Positions 46,305 to 55,398 of a stretch of DNA of 64,000 nucleotides are shown piece by piece. The translations under genes and the position numbers were made by a program. The notes beneath the pieces are model-generated. The model saw only the letters and a list, made by a program, of their open reading frames with translations. It was not told the origin of the DNA and searched no databases. The first letter of the stretch is position 1, and every line of letters begins with the position of its first letter. This DNA is from Algoriphagus iocasae (GTDB lineage: Bacteria > Bacteroidota > Bacteroidia > Cytophagales > Cyclobacteriaceae): NCBI RefSeq assembly GCF_014206875.1, contig NZ_JACIJO010000001.1:558001-622000 (forward strand), written 5' to 3'.

Positions 46305-47612
46305 TTATTCTACTTTTTGGCCTCTTTTTCCAAGCCAATATAATCCTGTTCCAATTAAAATTAGGACTGCAGTAAGCCAAACCGAAGTCCAACTTACCTG
46401 AATCATTAGCCAAAGGCAGGCAGCAATTCCTAAAATCGGAATCAAATATCCCCCTCTTAAAATAAATGGACTGTCTTTTTTGAATCGAGGTCGTAATACT
46501 GGAATGGCAGCACAGCTCATGATAAATAAGAATAGTCTAGACAGTACCGTCATGGCAGCCAAAAAAGTGAACGTACCAAATGCCGACAATGTAAATGCTG
46601 AAACTCCAAAAAACAAGATGGAATTAGCAGGTGTCAGAAACTTCTCATTAACGTTTCCAAACCATTCTGGAAGTGACTTTTCCAATGATAAAGCATAGGT
46701 AATTCTCGTGGCGGAAAACATTGAACCAATCAAGTTTGCAATCACAGATGTGGCTACTCCTATCATCAAAATTACTGCCCCTGTATTCCCGAATAGGGCA
46801 GAGGAAGCATCCAAAAGAGGAGTGCTGCTTCCGGCAAGATTTGGGACTGCTGCCTGAGAAACAAGCTGAATCAGCATATACAATACAGCTACAATCACTA
46901 ATCCAAGAATCAAACCGAGAGGCATGTCTCGTTCTGGTCTTTTCGCTTCACCAGCAGGGACCACAGCGCCTTCGAAACCGACAAAAGCATAAATCAATAA
47001 CAATGCTGCAGCACCTAAACTCGAACTTTCCGGTAATGGGCTGTCAAAAACAGGAATTACTGAAGGTCCAAGAAGAATAAATCCTCCAAAGATCAATCCT
47101 ACCAAGACGGTAAATTTGATAATGGTGAATAAGGTCATGGACCGGATGGATTCGGAAGAACCTAAAATATTGATCAAACTGAGTCCCCCGCAGGTTAGGG
47201 CGATGGTTACAAGTCTTCCAAATCCCTCTCCCGCGAATGGAACAAAATAGGCAATGCTGTCTGTCAATAAGACCGTATTGGCCGCAAAAGAAATGAGTCT
47301 TGCCAAATAATAAAGCCAGCCTCCCTGAAAACCAACAAAGGATCCAAATGCCAATTTACCATAACGAATTGGTCCACCAGTTCCTCTGAAATAACTTCCA
47401 AGTTCTGCGAAACACAATATGACTGGCAGCATCAATAAGGCACAAAAGGCATAAATGAAAACGCTGTATTCCCCAGCTAATCTAGCAGCACCGGAAGGGA
47501 GACCAAAAATTCCTGCACCAATCAGCCCGTTGACTACAAGCATCCAAACTCCCCAAAGCCCTAAGTTTCTTGGTAATTTTTCTTGAATTTCCGGACTTGA
47601 TGGATTGGGCAT
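46305..47612 (-). CDS. APC-superfamily amino-acid permease
   Basis: A 435-residue transporter with about 12 helices. The N-terminal LGLWGVWMLVVNGLIGAGIFGLPSGAARL contains the conserved Gly-rich motif of helix 1 used for substrate amine/carboxyl binding in the APC family. A further FVGFEGAVVPAGEAKRPERDMPLGLILGL block is typical of the AAT/APA group. The C-terminal end is Arg/Lys-rich. It probably imports or exchanges amino acids or polyamines across the inner membrane. The substrate cannot be assigned by sequence. It lies alone, 106 bases from the sulfatase. Confidence 0.88.
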   Translation of the reverse strand: MPNPSSPEIQEKLPRNLGLWGVWMLVVNGLIGAGIFGLPSGAARLAGEYSVFIYAFCALLMLPVILCFAELGSYFRGTGGPIRYGKLAFGSFVGFQGGWLYYLARLISFAANTVLLTDSIAYFVPFAGEGFGRLVTIALTCGGLSLINILGSSESIRSMTLFTIIKFTVLVGLIFGGFILLGPSVIPVFDSPLPESSSLGAAALLLIYAFVGFEGAVVPAGEAKRPERDMPLGLILGLVIVAVLYMLIQLVSQAAVPNLAGSSTPLLDASSALFGNTGAVILMIGVATSVIANLIGSMFSATRITYALSLEKSLPEWFGNVNEKFLTPANSILFFGVSAFTLSAFGTFTFLAAMTVLSRLFLFIMSCAAIPVLRPRFKKDSPFILRGGYLIPILGIAACLWLMIQVSWTSVWLTAVLILIGTGLYWLGKRGQKVE

Positions 47613-47718
47613 GTACTATTATATTTTGGTCTTTTTCAGGTAAAAAGATAAGCTAATAAACGAATCTATTAAACTTGATTTATAGATAGCATTGAATTTT
47701 ATGATGAAAGGCAAGCGG

Positions 47719-49470
47719 TTATTTCTTTATTACCTCCACCCAAAATGGGAAAATCTCTTTTCCATTGACTCGGTAAAAAGGGATCAATTGAGTTTCCATT
47801 TCAAAAAGTTCTATTCCATTCATTTCGATCATATCCACCTCGTCTTCAGAACTGTTAGTCTTTGAATTGACAATTGTGCCTGTTTCCAAAAACATAGTAC
47901 CTTTTGCCGGTACCGGCTTCACAAATTTGAATCTGAAATCATAAGTTCCTGCAGCCAATTTCACGTCCCAAAACCCATAGATTTCTTCCTGAGCCCAGAT
48001 TCCTCTTTCGCCAGCAGCATCATTTCTGTTTAAAAATGTTGGATTTTCGGCTCCATATCCGATTTGAATTTTGGGTTGATCGATTAAATTCTTTTCCTCA
48101 ATCAGCTCATTGTAAAGCTGGTCCATTTCCTCTTTCAGTTCTTGCCCTTTTTCTTTTTCTTCGGAAATCAAATTCCTTTGCTCAAAGGGATCTTCCTGAA
48201 GATTAAATAATTGAAAGTCTTCAATTTCTGCATCATAATCTGTTTTTCCGACCAGTTTCCATCCGGAATTTTGAATAGAAATATTGGTGTATTTCTCAGG
48301 ATATTTTCGATTCCAGTAGGTGAAATAGCTTCGATTTTTAAAATTACTTTCATCCCCATTGATTAAAGGCAATAAGCTCTTACCATCGATTTTTCGATCA
48401 TTAGGCAGATCTATTCCCATCAAATCTGCAATTGTCGGAAGAATATCCAAATGTGCAGTCAGTGCATTTATTTGTTGATTCTTGGAGAATTTTTCTGGAA
48501 AATGAATAAGCAATGGAGCTCTAACTCCACCTTGATACACATTTCCTTTTAAACCTCGAAGGCCGGCTACATAGCGCTGCTGTTGAGGACCATTATCTGT
48601 CAGGAAAATGACCACCGTATTATCATCAATCCCTAATTCATCTAGTTTAGAAAAGAGTTTTTTCAGGTTATCATCGATGTTTTCCACCATCGAATAGACC
48701 TTTCTTGCATCCTCTTTCTGGGACTCATTCATTGGATAAAATGGTTTTTCATCCTTCCCAAAACCTTCTATAGGATCTAGATCTTTATACTTCTGATAAT
48801 ATTCATCTGGAACCTGAAGAGGCGTGTGAGGCGCATTGAAAGAGAGATAAGTGAAAAATGGAACATCCTTATTTTTCTCAATAAACTTGATGGCTTCTCC
48901 AGCAAAAATATCGGAGCAATATCCTGCATATGATTCTTGCTTGTTATTGTGCCAAAGGACCGGATCAAAATAGCTTCGGTCTCCCTGATAGTAGGTGGTG
49001 AAATCTCCGACTTGGCCCATTCCACCTGATAGATGGATCAATGATTCGTCAAAACCCTGATCACTTGGACGCATAGGGAAATTGTCTCCCAAATGCCATT
49101 TTCCGAAAATCCCGGTCGTATAATTCTTTTCTTTTAGAAGCTCAGCAATGGTTATTTCATCGGTAGCCATCATAGCTCCTCCGTTGTAGGTATCTCTAAT
49201 TCCAGTCCGCAAAGAATAACGCCCAGTCATCAAGCTGGATCGGGTGGGGGCACAAACCGGCGAAACATAAAAGTTGGTAAACTCAATGCTTTCTTGGGCT
49301 AATTTATCGATCGTAGGAGTGGAGATATGTGGATTTCCGGTAAAGCCAAAATCACCGTATCCTTGATCGTCAGTGATGATCAAAATGATATTTGGAAGTC
49401 TTTGAGCTGAAGAAAATTGAATTGCTCCGAGAAAAGTAAATAAAAAGAGGACGTTTTTAGAAAGAGTCAT
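47719..49470 (-). CDS. Exported arylsulfatase-type sulfatase
   Basis: A 583-residue formylglycine-dependent sulfatase. A Sec signal ends near SSA/QR (residue 22). The metal-binding LIITDDQGYGDFG (Asp34, Asp35) precedes the modification motif VCAPTRSSLMTGRYSLRTG, with Cys73 to be converted to formylglycine. A GIFGKWHLGD block and a later FLTDNGPQ block also match the family. After about residue 430 the protein continues with a C-terminal subdomain and then about 90 residues of beta-rich sequence ending in WVEVIKK. No sulfatase maturase is in the window. The sulfate ester is unknown: algal polysaccharide or host glycan fragments are common for marine Bacteroidota. Confidence 0.93.
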   Translation of the reverse strand: MTLSKNVLFLFTFLGAIQFSSAQRLPNIILIITDDQGYGDFGFTGNPHISTPTIDKLAQESIEFTNFYVSPVCAPTRSSLMTGRYSLRTGIRDTYNGGAMMATDEITIAELLKEKNYTTGIFGKWHLGDNFPMRPSDQGFDESLIHLSGGMGQVGDFTTYYQGDRSYFDPVLWHNNKQESYAGYCSDIFAGEAIKFIEKNKDVPFFTYLSFNAPHTPLQVPDEYYQKYKDLDPIEGFGKDEKPFYPMNESQKEDARKVYSMVENIDDNLKKLFSKLDELGIDDNTVVIFLTDNGPQQQRYVAGLRGLKGNVYQGGVRAPLLIHFPEKFSKNQQINALTAHLDILPTIADLMGIDLPNDRKIDGKSLLPLINGDESNFKNRSYFTYWNRKYPEKYTNISIQNSGWKLVGKTDYDAEIEDFQLFNLQEDPFEQRNLISEEKEKGQELKEEMDQLYNELIEEKNLIDQPKIQIGYGAENPTFLNRNDAAGERGIWAQEEIYGFWDVKLAAGTYDFRFKFVKPVPAKGTMFLETGTIVNSKTNSSEDEVDMIEMNGIELFEMETQLIPFYRVNGKEIFPFWVEVIKK

Positions 49471-49531
49471 TTTACATGCAACCTGAATCAGGTATAAGAT
49501 CTCTAAATAAAAAGGAATTTCAAATTCTCGT

Positions 49532-50665
49532 TTAAAGATCTAAATCATCTGTGCTTCTCAACTGCACGTGTTTTTTCATCTTTTTCTGGATGATTTTGAA
49601 ATGGTGTAAATCTTCTTCGGTGATCAGGGAAATCGCTTCTCCCGTAGCTCCGGCACGGCCTGTTCGGCCGATTCGATGCACATAGTCTTTTGGAGATCGT
49701 GGAAGTTCAAAGTTGATTACTAGTGGTAAAAACTGAATGTCAATTCCTCTTCCAGCTAAGTCTGTGGCTACTAAAACTCGGGTTTTTCCCGATTTAAATT
49801 TTGCCAAGGCTTCAGTTCTTGCACCTTGGCTTTTATCACCATGAAAGGCAACTGCGTCAATGCCGTTTTTTACCAATTTCTGAGTGACATTGTTGGCTGT
49901 GCGAATGGAAGATGTGAAAACCAAGATCTGAGTCCAATCTCCGGAATTGATGATATGTCTCAAAAGAGGACCTTTTTTCTCTGGAGTTATCCGGTAGGCA
50001 TATTGATCAATGAGATCAACCTCTACCTCAGCCGGCTTGACAGAAATCCTTTTTGGATCCTTCAAAAGTTTTGAAATCAATTCCTCCAAGGTTTCATCCA
50101 TGGTCGCTGAGAACAAAATGGTTTGTCGCTTTTTAGGAATCTCAGCTAGAATTTGATTGACTTCTTCTCTAAATCCCATGTTTAAAACCTTGTCCATCTC
50201 ATCCATGACAAGAATTTCAACTTGGTTTAATGAAAGTGCATTTTTCGAAAGTAAATCTAAAAGCCTTCCTGGAGTGCCGATCAAGATGTCAGTTCCGTTC
50301 ATTTTCCTCATCTGAGGATTGATGGAAACACCTCCGAAAACTGCTACTGTTTTGACCCTTCTGCTTAAAAATCTAGAGAAATTGTCAGCTACTTGAGCCA
50401 CTTGAGAGGCAAGTTCCCTAGTCGGAACCAACACCAATACTGGGACATTTCTGCTTTTGTTTTCTTTCTTTCCTTGAAGTATCTGAAGTATAGGTAAAAT
50501 AAAAGAAGCAGTTTTTCCGGAGCCCGTGGGAGCAATTCCAAGTAAATCTTTTCCTTCTAAAAATGCGGGAATTGCCTCAATTTGGATTGGATAGGGGCTT
50601 TGATAGTTTGCTTTTTCGATTGCAGTCAAAAGCAGCTGATTCAATCCAAGTTTAGCGAAGGTCAT
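49532..50665 (-). CDS. DEAD-box ATP-dependent RNA helicase (RhlE-type)
   Basis: A 377-residue DEAD-box helicase that unwinds RNA in the cytoplasm. ATG at 50665 is preferred over the TTG three codons before it. The Q motif (FAKLGLNQLLLTAIEKANYQSPYPIQIEAIP), motif I (APTGSGKT), Ia (PTRELA), Ib (GTPGR), II (MDEMD), III (SAT), IV (LVFTSS), V (ATDLAGRGID) and VI (HRIGRTGRAG) are all present. The short C-terminus (about 15 residues after the core, ending STDDLDL) lacks the basic tail of larger RhlE proteins. Cold-shock or ribosome assembly roles are common in the family. It stands alone. Confidence 0.95.
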   Translation of the reverse strand: MTFAKLGLNQLLLTAIEKANYQSPYPIQIEAIPAFLEGKDLLGIAPTGSGKTASFILPILQILQGKKENKSRNVPVLVLVPTRELASQVAQVADNFSRFLSRRVKTVAVFGGVSINPQMRKMNGTDILIGTPGRLLDLLSKNALSLNQVEILVMDEMDKVLNMGFREEVNQILAEIPKKRQTILFSATMDETLEELISKLLKDPKRISVKPAEVEVDLIDQYAYRITPEKKGPLLRHIINSGDWTQILVFTSSIRTANNVTQKLVKNGIDAVAFHGDKSQGARTEALAKFKSGKTRVLVATDLAGRGIDIQFLPLVINFELPRSPKDYVHRIGRTGRAGATGEAISLITEEDLHHFKIIQKKMKKHVQLRSTDDLDL

Positions 50666-50770
50666 AGAATTCAATTTTCACAAAGGTAAGGAGTTCTCTG
50701 AATTGAAAAGTAAAATTGAGTTCTTGAACAGCTCAAAGAAAGAAAAGCTGACATCAGGGAAAGAGGATAA

Positions 50771-52003
50771 TTAAGCAATCGCCTCTTTATTATAAACTTT
50801 ACTGATTGTTCCGCTGATGTTTTGATCCAGTTTCAAAACCAAAAATCCGGCTACGGCACAGGCTGCCATTCCGAAAACCATCGGCAAGGATGTCCCGTCA
50901 TGGAAAAAGCTAACTCCGGCAGATGCCAATCCACCAAATGCCATTCTCATACTTCCCAAAATGGCAGAAGCACTGCCGGCATTTCTTGAAAAAGGTGCTA
51001 AAGAAAGGGCAGCTGTATTTGGGCCATTGAGGCCATGGGCAGTAAGAAATACAAACATCAAGACTAATAGCATTTCTAATCCCAGCCATTGAAAATAGAT
51101 CCCACATACTAAAATAATCCCTACCAAAACCTGATAATGCATGGAGAAATTAATGATTTGCTGACTTGTAAATCGTTTCAGCAATAAATGATTCAGTTGA
51201 GTAGATCCAATCATTGCAAAAGCAAGAATGGCGAAAATCCAACCGTATTGGGCTTCAGAAACTCCATAAATATTCATAAACACGTCTGAAGATCCTGCGA
51301 TATAAGCAAAGGGAGCCGCACCGGCCAGACCACCTACGGACATGTAAACTAGAAATTGGCGATTTTGAAGAACTTGGATGTAATTCTTCCAAACTTGATT
51401 TGGTTTTAAGGAAACCAATTTATCCGGATCAGCACCATCAGGCAAAACCCAAATTACTGCAATCCAAATGATCACCGTAAGGAAAGCCAACACGATAAAG
51501 ACCCAATGCCAGTGGTAATAGGCAGTTACAAAGCCACCAAGAGTAGGGGCAATCATAGGTGAAACTGCAATGACCAAAGTCAATAATGCTAAGGCTTGGG
51601 CTGTTTTGGTCACAGGGAAAATATCTCGAACCATTGCCTGAGCAGCTACCATTCCGGCACAACCACCAACAGCTTGAAGAAAACGCATGATGATCAAGTT
51701 TTCAACCGTTCCGGACATGGCACAGCCGATGGAGGCTAGAACATAAATTCCAAGACCTACATAAAGAGGTTTCTTTCTGCCGTATTTATCAAGCAAGGGG
51801 CCATAAAACAATTGTCCAATCGCAATCCCTACCAAATAGGCGGTTAATGACAACTGAACATTTGCAATGGAAGTATCCAGATCTTTGGCCATAGCCGGAA
51901 ACCCCGGTAAGTACATGTCTATTGAAAATGGACTGATTGTACAAAGAGCTCCAAGGACCAGGACAATTTTGAAATATTCCTTTTTTGATATCTGCTTCAC
52001 CAA
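50771..52003 (-). CDS. Bcr/CflA-type multidrug efflux MFS transporter
   Basis: A 410-residue major facilitator with 12 predicted helices. The start ISPFSIDMYLPGFPAMAKDL is a signature of the Bcr/CflA drug-exporter group, and motif A appears as YGPLLDKYGRKKPLYVG. The protein is expected to expel bicyclomycin, sulfonamides or similar drugs by proton antiport. The first codon is unclear: TTG at 52003 and GTG at 52000 are adjacent, and no ATG exists before the helix. It has no repressor gene beside it. A gap of about 210 bases separates it from the cupin gene, without a terminator I can see. Confidence 0.9.
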   Translation of the reverse strand: MVKQISKKEYFKIVLVLGALCTISPFSIDMYLPGFPAMAKDLDTSIANVQLSLTAYLVGIAIGQLFYGPLLDKYGRKKPLYVGLGIYVLASIGCAMSGTVENLIIMRFLQAVGGCAGMVAAQAMVRDIFPVTKTAQALALLTLVIAVSPMIAPTLGGFVTAYYHWHWVFIVLAFLTVIIWIAVIWVLPDGADPDKLVSLKPNQVWKNYIQVLQNRQFLVYMSVGGLAGAAPFAYIAGSSDVFMNIYGVSEAQYGWIFAILAFAMIGSTQLNHLLLKRFTSQQIINFSMHYQVLVGIILVCGIYFQWLGLEMLLVLMFVFLTAHGLNGPNTAALSLAPFSRNAGSASAILGSMRMAFGGLASAGVSFFHDGTSLPMVFGMAACAVAGFLVLKLDQNISGTISKVYNKEAIA

Positions 52004-52214
52004 CGAAAAATAAATTTTAGCTCCTACTGATTATTGATACCGAACAGGCAAATTGTTTATTGAGTTCGCAAAATTCAGTTATTTATTTTAGCAATAAAAC
52101 AAGACTGTTGTCTAAATTTTGAAAATCAAACAATTAATTATCAGGATTTAAGGAGCCGTTTTGAATTCCTAATCTAGATTCGGTTAAAATCGAAAACTGG
52201 AATAGATATTTTTT

Positions 52215-52655
52215 TTAATTTTTATCCAGGACCTTGGTTATAGTCATTCCTTCTGTACCAGCATAAAATACAATGATCTCAGCTGGAACATCTCCATGGT
52301 TTACTCCATAATGAACTGTGTTGACTACTTCTATGATGGGATCTCCGGCTTTCATCTGTAACTGATTTCCGAATTCATCTTCAACAAACAATTCTCCTTT
52401 CAATAAAACCCCGGCGTTGATTACCGGATGTATATGTTTGGGCAAAGAAGATCCTGGAGGTATTGTAATCTTTAAAATTGAGATTTTTGGTTTGCCTTCA
52501 GGATATGCGGGAATCGGCGTACCATTCCAGCTTTCTTCTGAAATAATTAAAACCTCAGATTCATTTTTTTCGAGGTTTTTGGTGGTGATAAAATAGGTGC
52601 TGATCGCAGTAAAGACGACTAAAAATAAGGTGAAAAGAGGCTTAAAAGTTATCAT
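52215..52655 (-). CDS. Membrane-anchored cupin-domain protein
   Basis: A 146-residue protein with an N-terminal hydrophobic segment (about 6-24) that may be an uncleaved anchor, followed by a single cupin barrel. Cupin motif 1 is seen as [21 protein letters not shown], with His-x-His and a following Glu, and motif 2 as [21 protein letters not shown], which includes the later His. These could hold one metal ion. Cupins with this outline often bind or process small metabolites. The export implies a periplasmic location. It is divergent from the cytochrome-type gene at 52831 (about 175-base gap), so the two could share control. Function unknown. Confidence 0.82.
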   Translation of the reverse strand: MITFKPLFTLFLVVFTAISTYFITTKNLEKNESEVLIISEESWNGTPIPAYPEGKPKISILKITIPPGSSLPKHIHPVINAGVLLKGELFVEDEFGNQLQMKAGDPIIEVVNTVHYGVNHGDVPAEIIVFYAGTEGMTITKVLDKN

Positions 52656-52830
52656 TTGATTTCTCGAAGTTTAGGGATGGTACTCACAGTTTTTATAAAA
52701 ATAATCAGACCACTTGATAAAATGGCCTTGTGAATCAATCAAATAAGTGTCAAATTAGAAAGCTTGCCATTTTTTCTAGTTTGATTTATTCTTCTGGGGA
52801 CTTGGTAGCTCATTGACCCAAAATAAACCT

Positions 52831-55374
52831 ATGTCCATTAGCCGATTCTTAGGCATTCATCTTTTGATGCTGGCGGGATTTTCCTGTGCCAGCCCCGAAT
52901 CAAAAGATCCGAATGCTATTTCTCCCCCACATTCGCCCGAAGAGGAACTCAAAACTTTTCAATTAGATCCAAACTTTGAAATCCAGTTAGTAGCTGCTGA
53001 ACCGATGGTTCAGGAACCAGTTGCGGTTCAATTTGATGAGCAAGGAAGACTTTGGGTGGTGGAAATGAGAGGTTATATGATGGATATCGATGGGAGTAAT
53101 GAGGATGAGCCGATAGGAAGAATATCCATTTTGGAAGATACAGATGGGGATGGAGAGATGGATCAATCCACTATTTATCTCGACAGCTTGGTGATGCCTA
53201 GGTCCATTGGGCTTTTTGAAGGCGGAGCATTAGTTGCAGAAAGAAATTCACTCTGGGTAACCAAAGATCTTGATGGAGACTTAAAAGCAGATTCAAAAGT
53301 ATTGCTGGATTCTACTTATTCTAGTAATGGGGTAGTGGAGCACACTGATAACGGGTTTGTGAGAAATGTCGACAACTGGTATTACAGTGCCAAATCCAGA
53401 CTTCGGTATAAAATGCAGGGGGATGAATGGATCCGTGATAGTACAGAATTCCGTGGGCAATGGGGGATTTCACAGGATGATAAAGGAAGATTGATTTACA
53501 ATTATAATTGGTCGCAGTTACATGGTGACCTCGTTCCGGCAAATTACCTTTTCAGAAACCCAAATCATACGCCATCCACAGGGATTGATTATGGGCTGAC
53601 CATTGATAGGAGAATCTATCCAATAAGATCTAACCTCGCGATCAATCGAGGTTATATTCCCGGTACTTTGGATGAAAATGGTCGCCTTCTGGAATTCACA
53701 TCTGCTTGTTCCCCTATAGTTTATCGAAGCACATTATTTCCGCAGGAATATGCAGGGAATATTTTCGTCATGGAAAATGCAGGTAACCTTGTCAAAAGAA
53801 ATGTCATTACAGAAAATGGAATTTACCTTTCTGCCGAAGATCCGAATCCTGGAAAGGAGTTTTTAGCATCGACGGATGAGCGTTTTAGGCCTGTTCATGG
53901 GACAATAGGTCCAGATGGAGCATTTTATGTGGTGGATATGTACCATGGAATCGTCCAACATATTGACTATATGACTGAGTATCTTAAGGAGCAAACTTTG
54001 GAGAGAAAGCTGGATGCGCCAGTTCATATGGGAAGAATTTGGAGAATCGTTCCGAAGGATTCTTCTCCAAAACCCATAGAGAAACTAGGCTCCAAATCCA
54101 GTGAGGAACTGCTCCCATTTTTATCTCATCCAGATGGATGGTATCGGGATAATGCTCAAAGACTTTTGGTAGAGCGAATGGATGTTTCCGTGGTTCCGAA
54201 TCTTAAGGAGATTGTGTTGAATTCTCCTTCGGAATTAGGAGCTTTTCATGCGATTTGGACCCTGGAAGGAATGGGGCAAGCGGATGCTGATTTTTTAATT
54301 AATGCGCTGGAGAGTCATTCCGAATTAGTGCAAAGTGCTGCATTAAGGATTTTGGATGACAAGGCAGAAATTGACCCTGAAGTAAAAAATCGACTGGCTA
54401 AAGCTATGTTAGAACTTGCCGAGAATGCTCAGGAAAATTTGACCTTACAGCTAGCTTTAAGTTCTTATGCACTTCCTCAGGAAGAGTCACAGACTATCTT
54501 GACCTCAGTTTTAAAAGAACATGGAAATGACGCTTTGATTCGTGATGCAGTCATGAGCAGTTTACAGGATCATGAATTTGAATTTCTACAGGCCCTTTGG
54601 CAAAATGATAACTGGGGAGGAAATCAATCGTATCAGGAAATCGTCCTTGAGATGCTCACAGCTGCAATTGTAAAAAAAGCAGATGGCAATGAAATTAAGC
54701 AACTTTTGGCATTGGTAGACAGTCAAGAGTTCGGATGGAAGGAACAAGCGGTTTTATCTTCTCTGGCGATTCAATCAGGGAATTTACCTGAAAAGGGAAT
54801 GGTGAAATTTGCTTCAGAACCATCGATTTTCCAAAGAGCGGATATTCCTTTGGAATCAAGCCGTGTCGAAATGCTCAAAAGCATTTTCTCCTGGCCTGGT
54901 TTTGACCCGAAGGTGGTTGAAGCTTCTTCTAATTCCTTGGATGCTGATGCCATGAAGCAATTTGCCGATGGAAGACAAAAGTTTTTGACGAGTTGCGCAA
55001 GTTGTCATGGAGCAAATGGAAAAGGAGCTAATCGTATGGGGCCACCGTTGGTGAATTCAGATTGGGTTTTGGGAAATGAAAAAAGACTTACCTTGATTTT
55101 GCTTCATGGGTTGGAAGGGCCTATTGAAGTGGACGGGAAGAAGTATGATGCCCCGGAAATATTACCAGTGATGCCAGCACATTCCACGATGGATGACGCC
55201 AGTATTGCTGCAATTCTTACCTATATCCGAAACGAATGGGGGAATCAGGCGACTCCAGTGTCTAGACGAACTGTGGGAGGGATGCGCGTTTTGACACAAG
55301 GAAGAGTGTACCCTTGGTCAGCAGAGGAGTTAAATAAGCATATTGAAAATTTAGAAACGACTAAGCCCGAATAA
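52831..55374 (+). CDS. PVC-type membrane-bound dehydrogenase with propeller, HEAT repeats and cytochrome c
   Basis: An 847-residue exported lipoprotein (ATG at 52831; signal ends LAGFSC, Cys19). The TTG six codons upstream is unlikely. Three parts are visible. The N-terminal region (about 30-405) is a beta-propeller-like dehydrogenase domain (PVC-type membrane-bound dehydrogenase), with FEIQLVAAEPMVQEPVAVQFDEQG and repeated DTDGDG-like loops that may bind calcium. A helical HEAT-like region follows (about 410-690). The C-terminal cytochrome c domain has CASCH (Cys722, Cys725, His726) and NRMGPPL after it. Electrons from an oxidised sugar or polyol could pass to the haem and on to the respiratory chain. 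It leads a three-gene operon (24-base gap to the next gene). Substrate unknown. Confidence 0.88.
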   Translation: MSISRFLGIHLLMLAGFSCASPESKDPNAISPPHSPEEELKTFQLDPNFEIQLVAAEPMVQEPVAVQFDEQGRLWVVEMRGYMMDIDGSNEDEPIGRISILEDTDGDGEMDQSTIYLDSLVMPRSIGLFEGGALVAERNSLWVTKDLDGDLKADSKVLLDSTYSSNGVVEHTDNGFVRNVDNWYYSAKSRLRYKMQGDEWIRDSTEFRGQWGISQDDKGRLIYNYNWSQLHGDLVPANYLFRNPNHTPSTGIDYGLTIDRRIYPIRSNLAINRGYIPGTLDENGRLLEFTSACSPIVYRSTLFPQEYAGNIFVMENAGNLVKRNVITENGIYLSAEDPNPGKEFLASTDERFRPVHGTIGPDGAFYVVDMYHGIVQHIDYMTEYLKEQTLERKLDAPVHMGRIWRIVPKDSSPKPIEKLGSKSSEELLPFLSHPDGWYRDNAQRLLVERMDVSVVPNLKEIVLNSPSELGAFHAIWTLEGMGQADADFLINALESHSELVQSAALRILDDKAEIDPEVKNRLAKAMLELAENAQENLTLQLALSSYALPQEESQTILTSVLKEHGNDALIRDAVMSSLQDHEFEFLQALWQNDNWGGNQSYQEIVLEMLTAAIVKKADGNEIKQLLALVDSQEFGWKEQAVLSSLAIQSGNLPEKGMVKFASEPSIFQRADIPLESSRVEMLKSIFSWPGFDPKVVEASSNSLDADAMKQFADGRQKFLTSCASCHGANGKGANRMGPPLVNSDWVLGNEKRLTLILLHGLEGPIEVDGKKYDAPEILPVMPAHSTMDDASIAAILTYIRNEWGNQATPVSRRTVGGMRVLTQGRVYPWSAEELNKHIENLETTKPE

Positions 55375-55398
55375 TCACAAACCTTACCCAATTAACCT

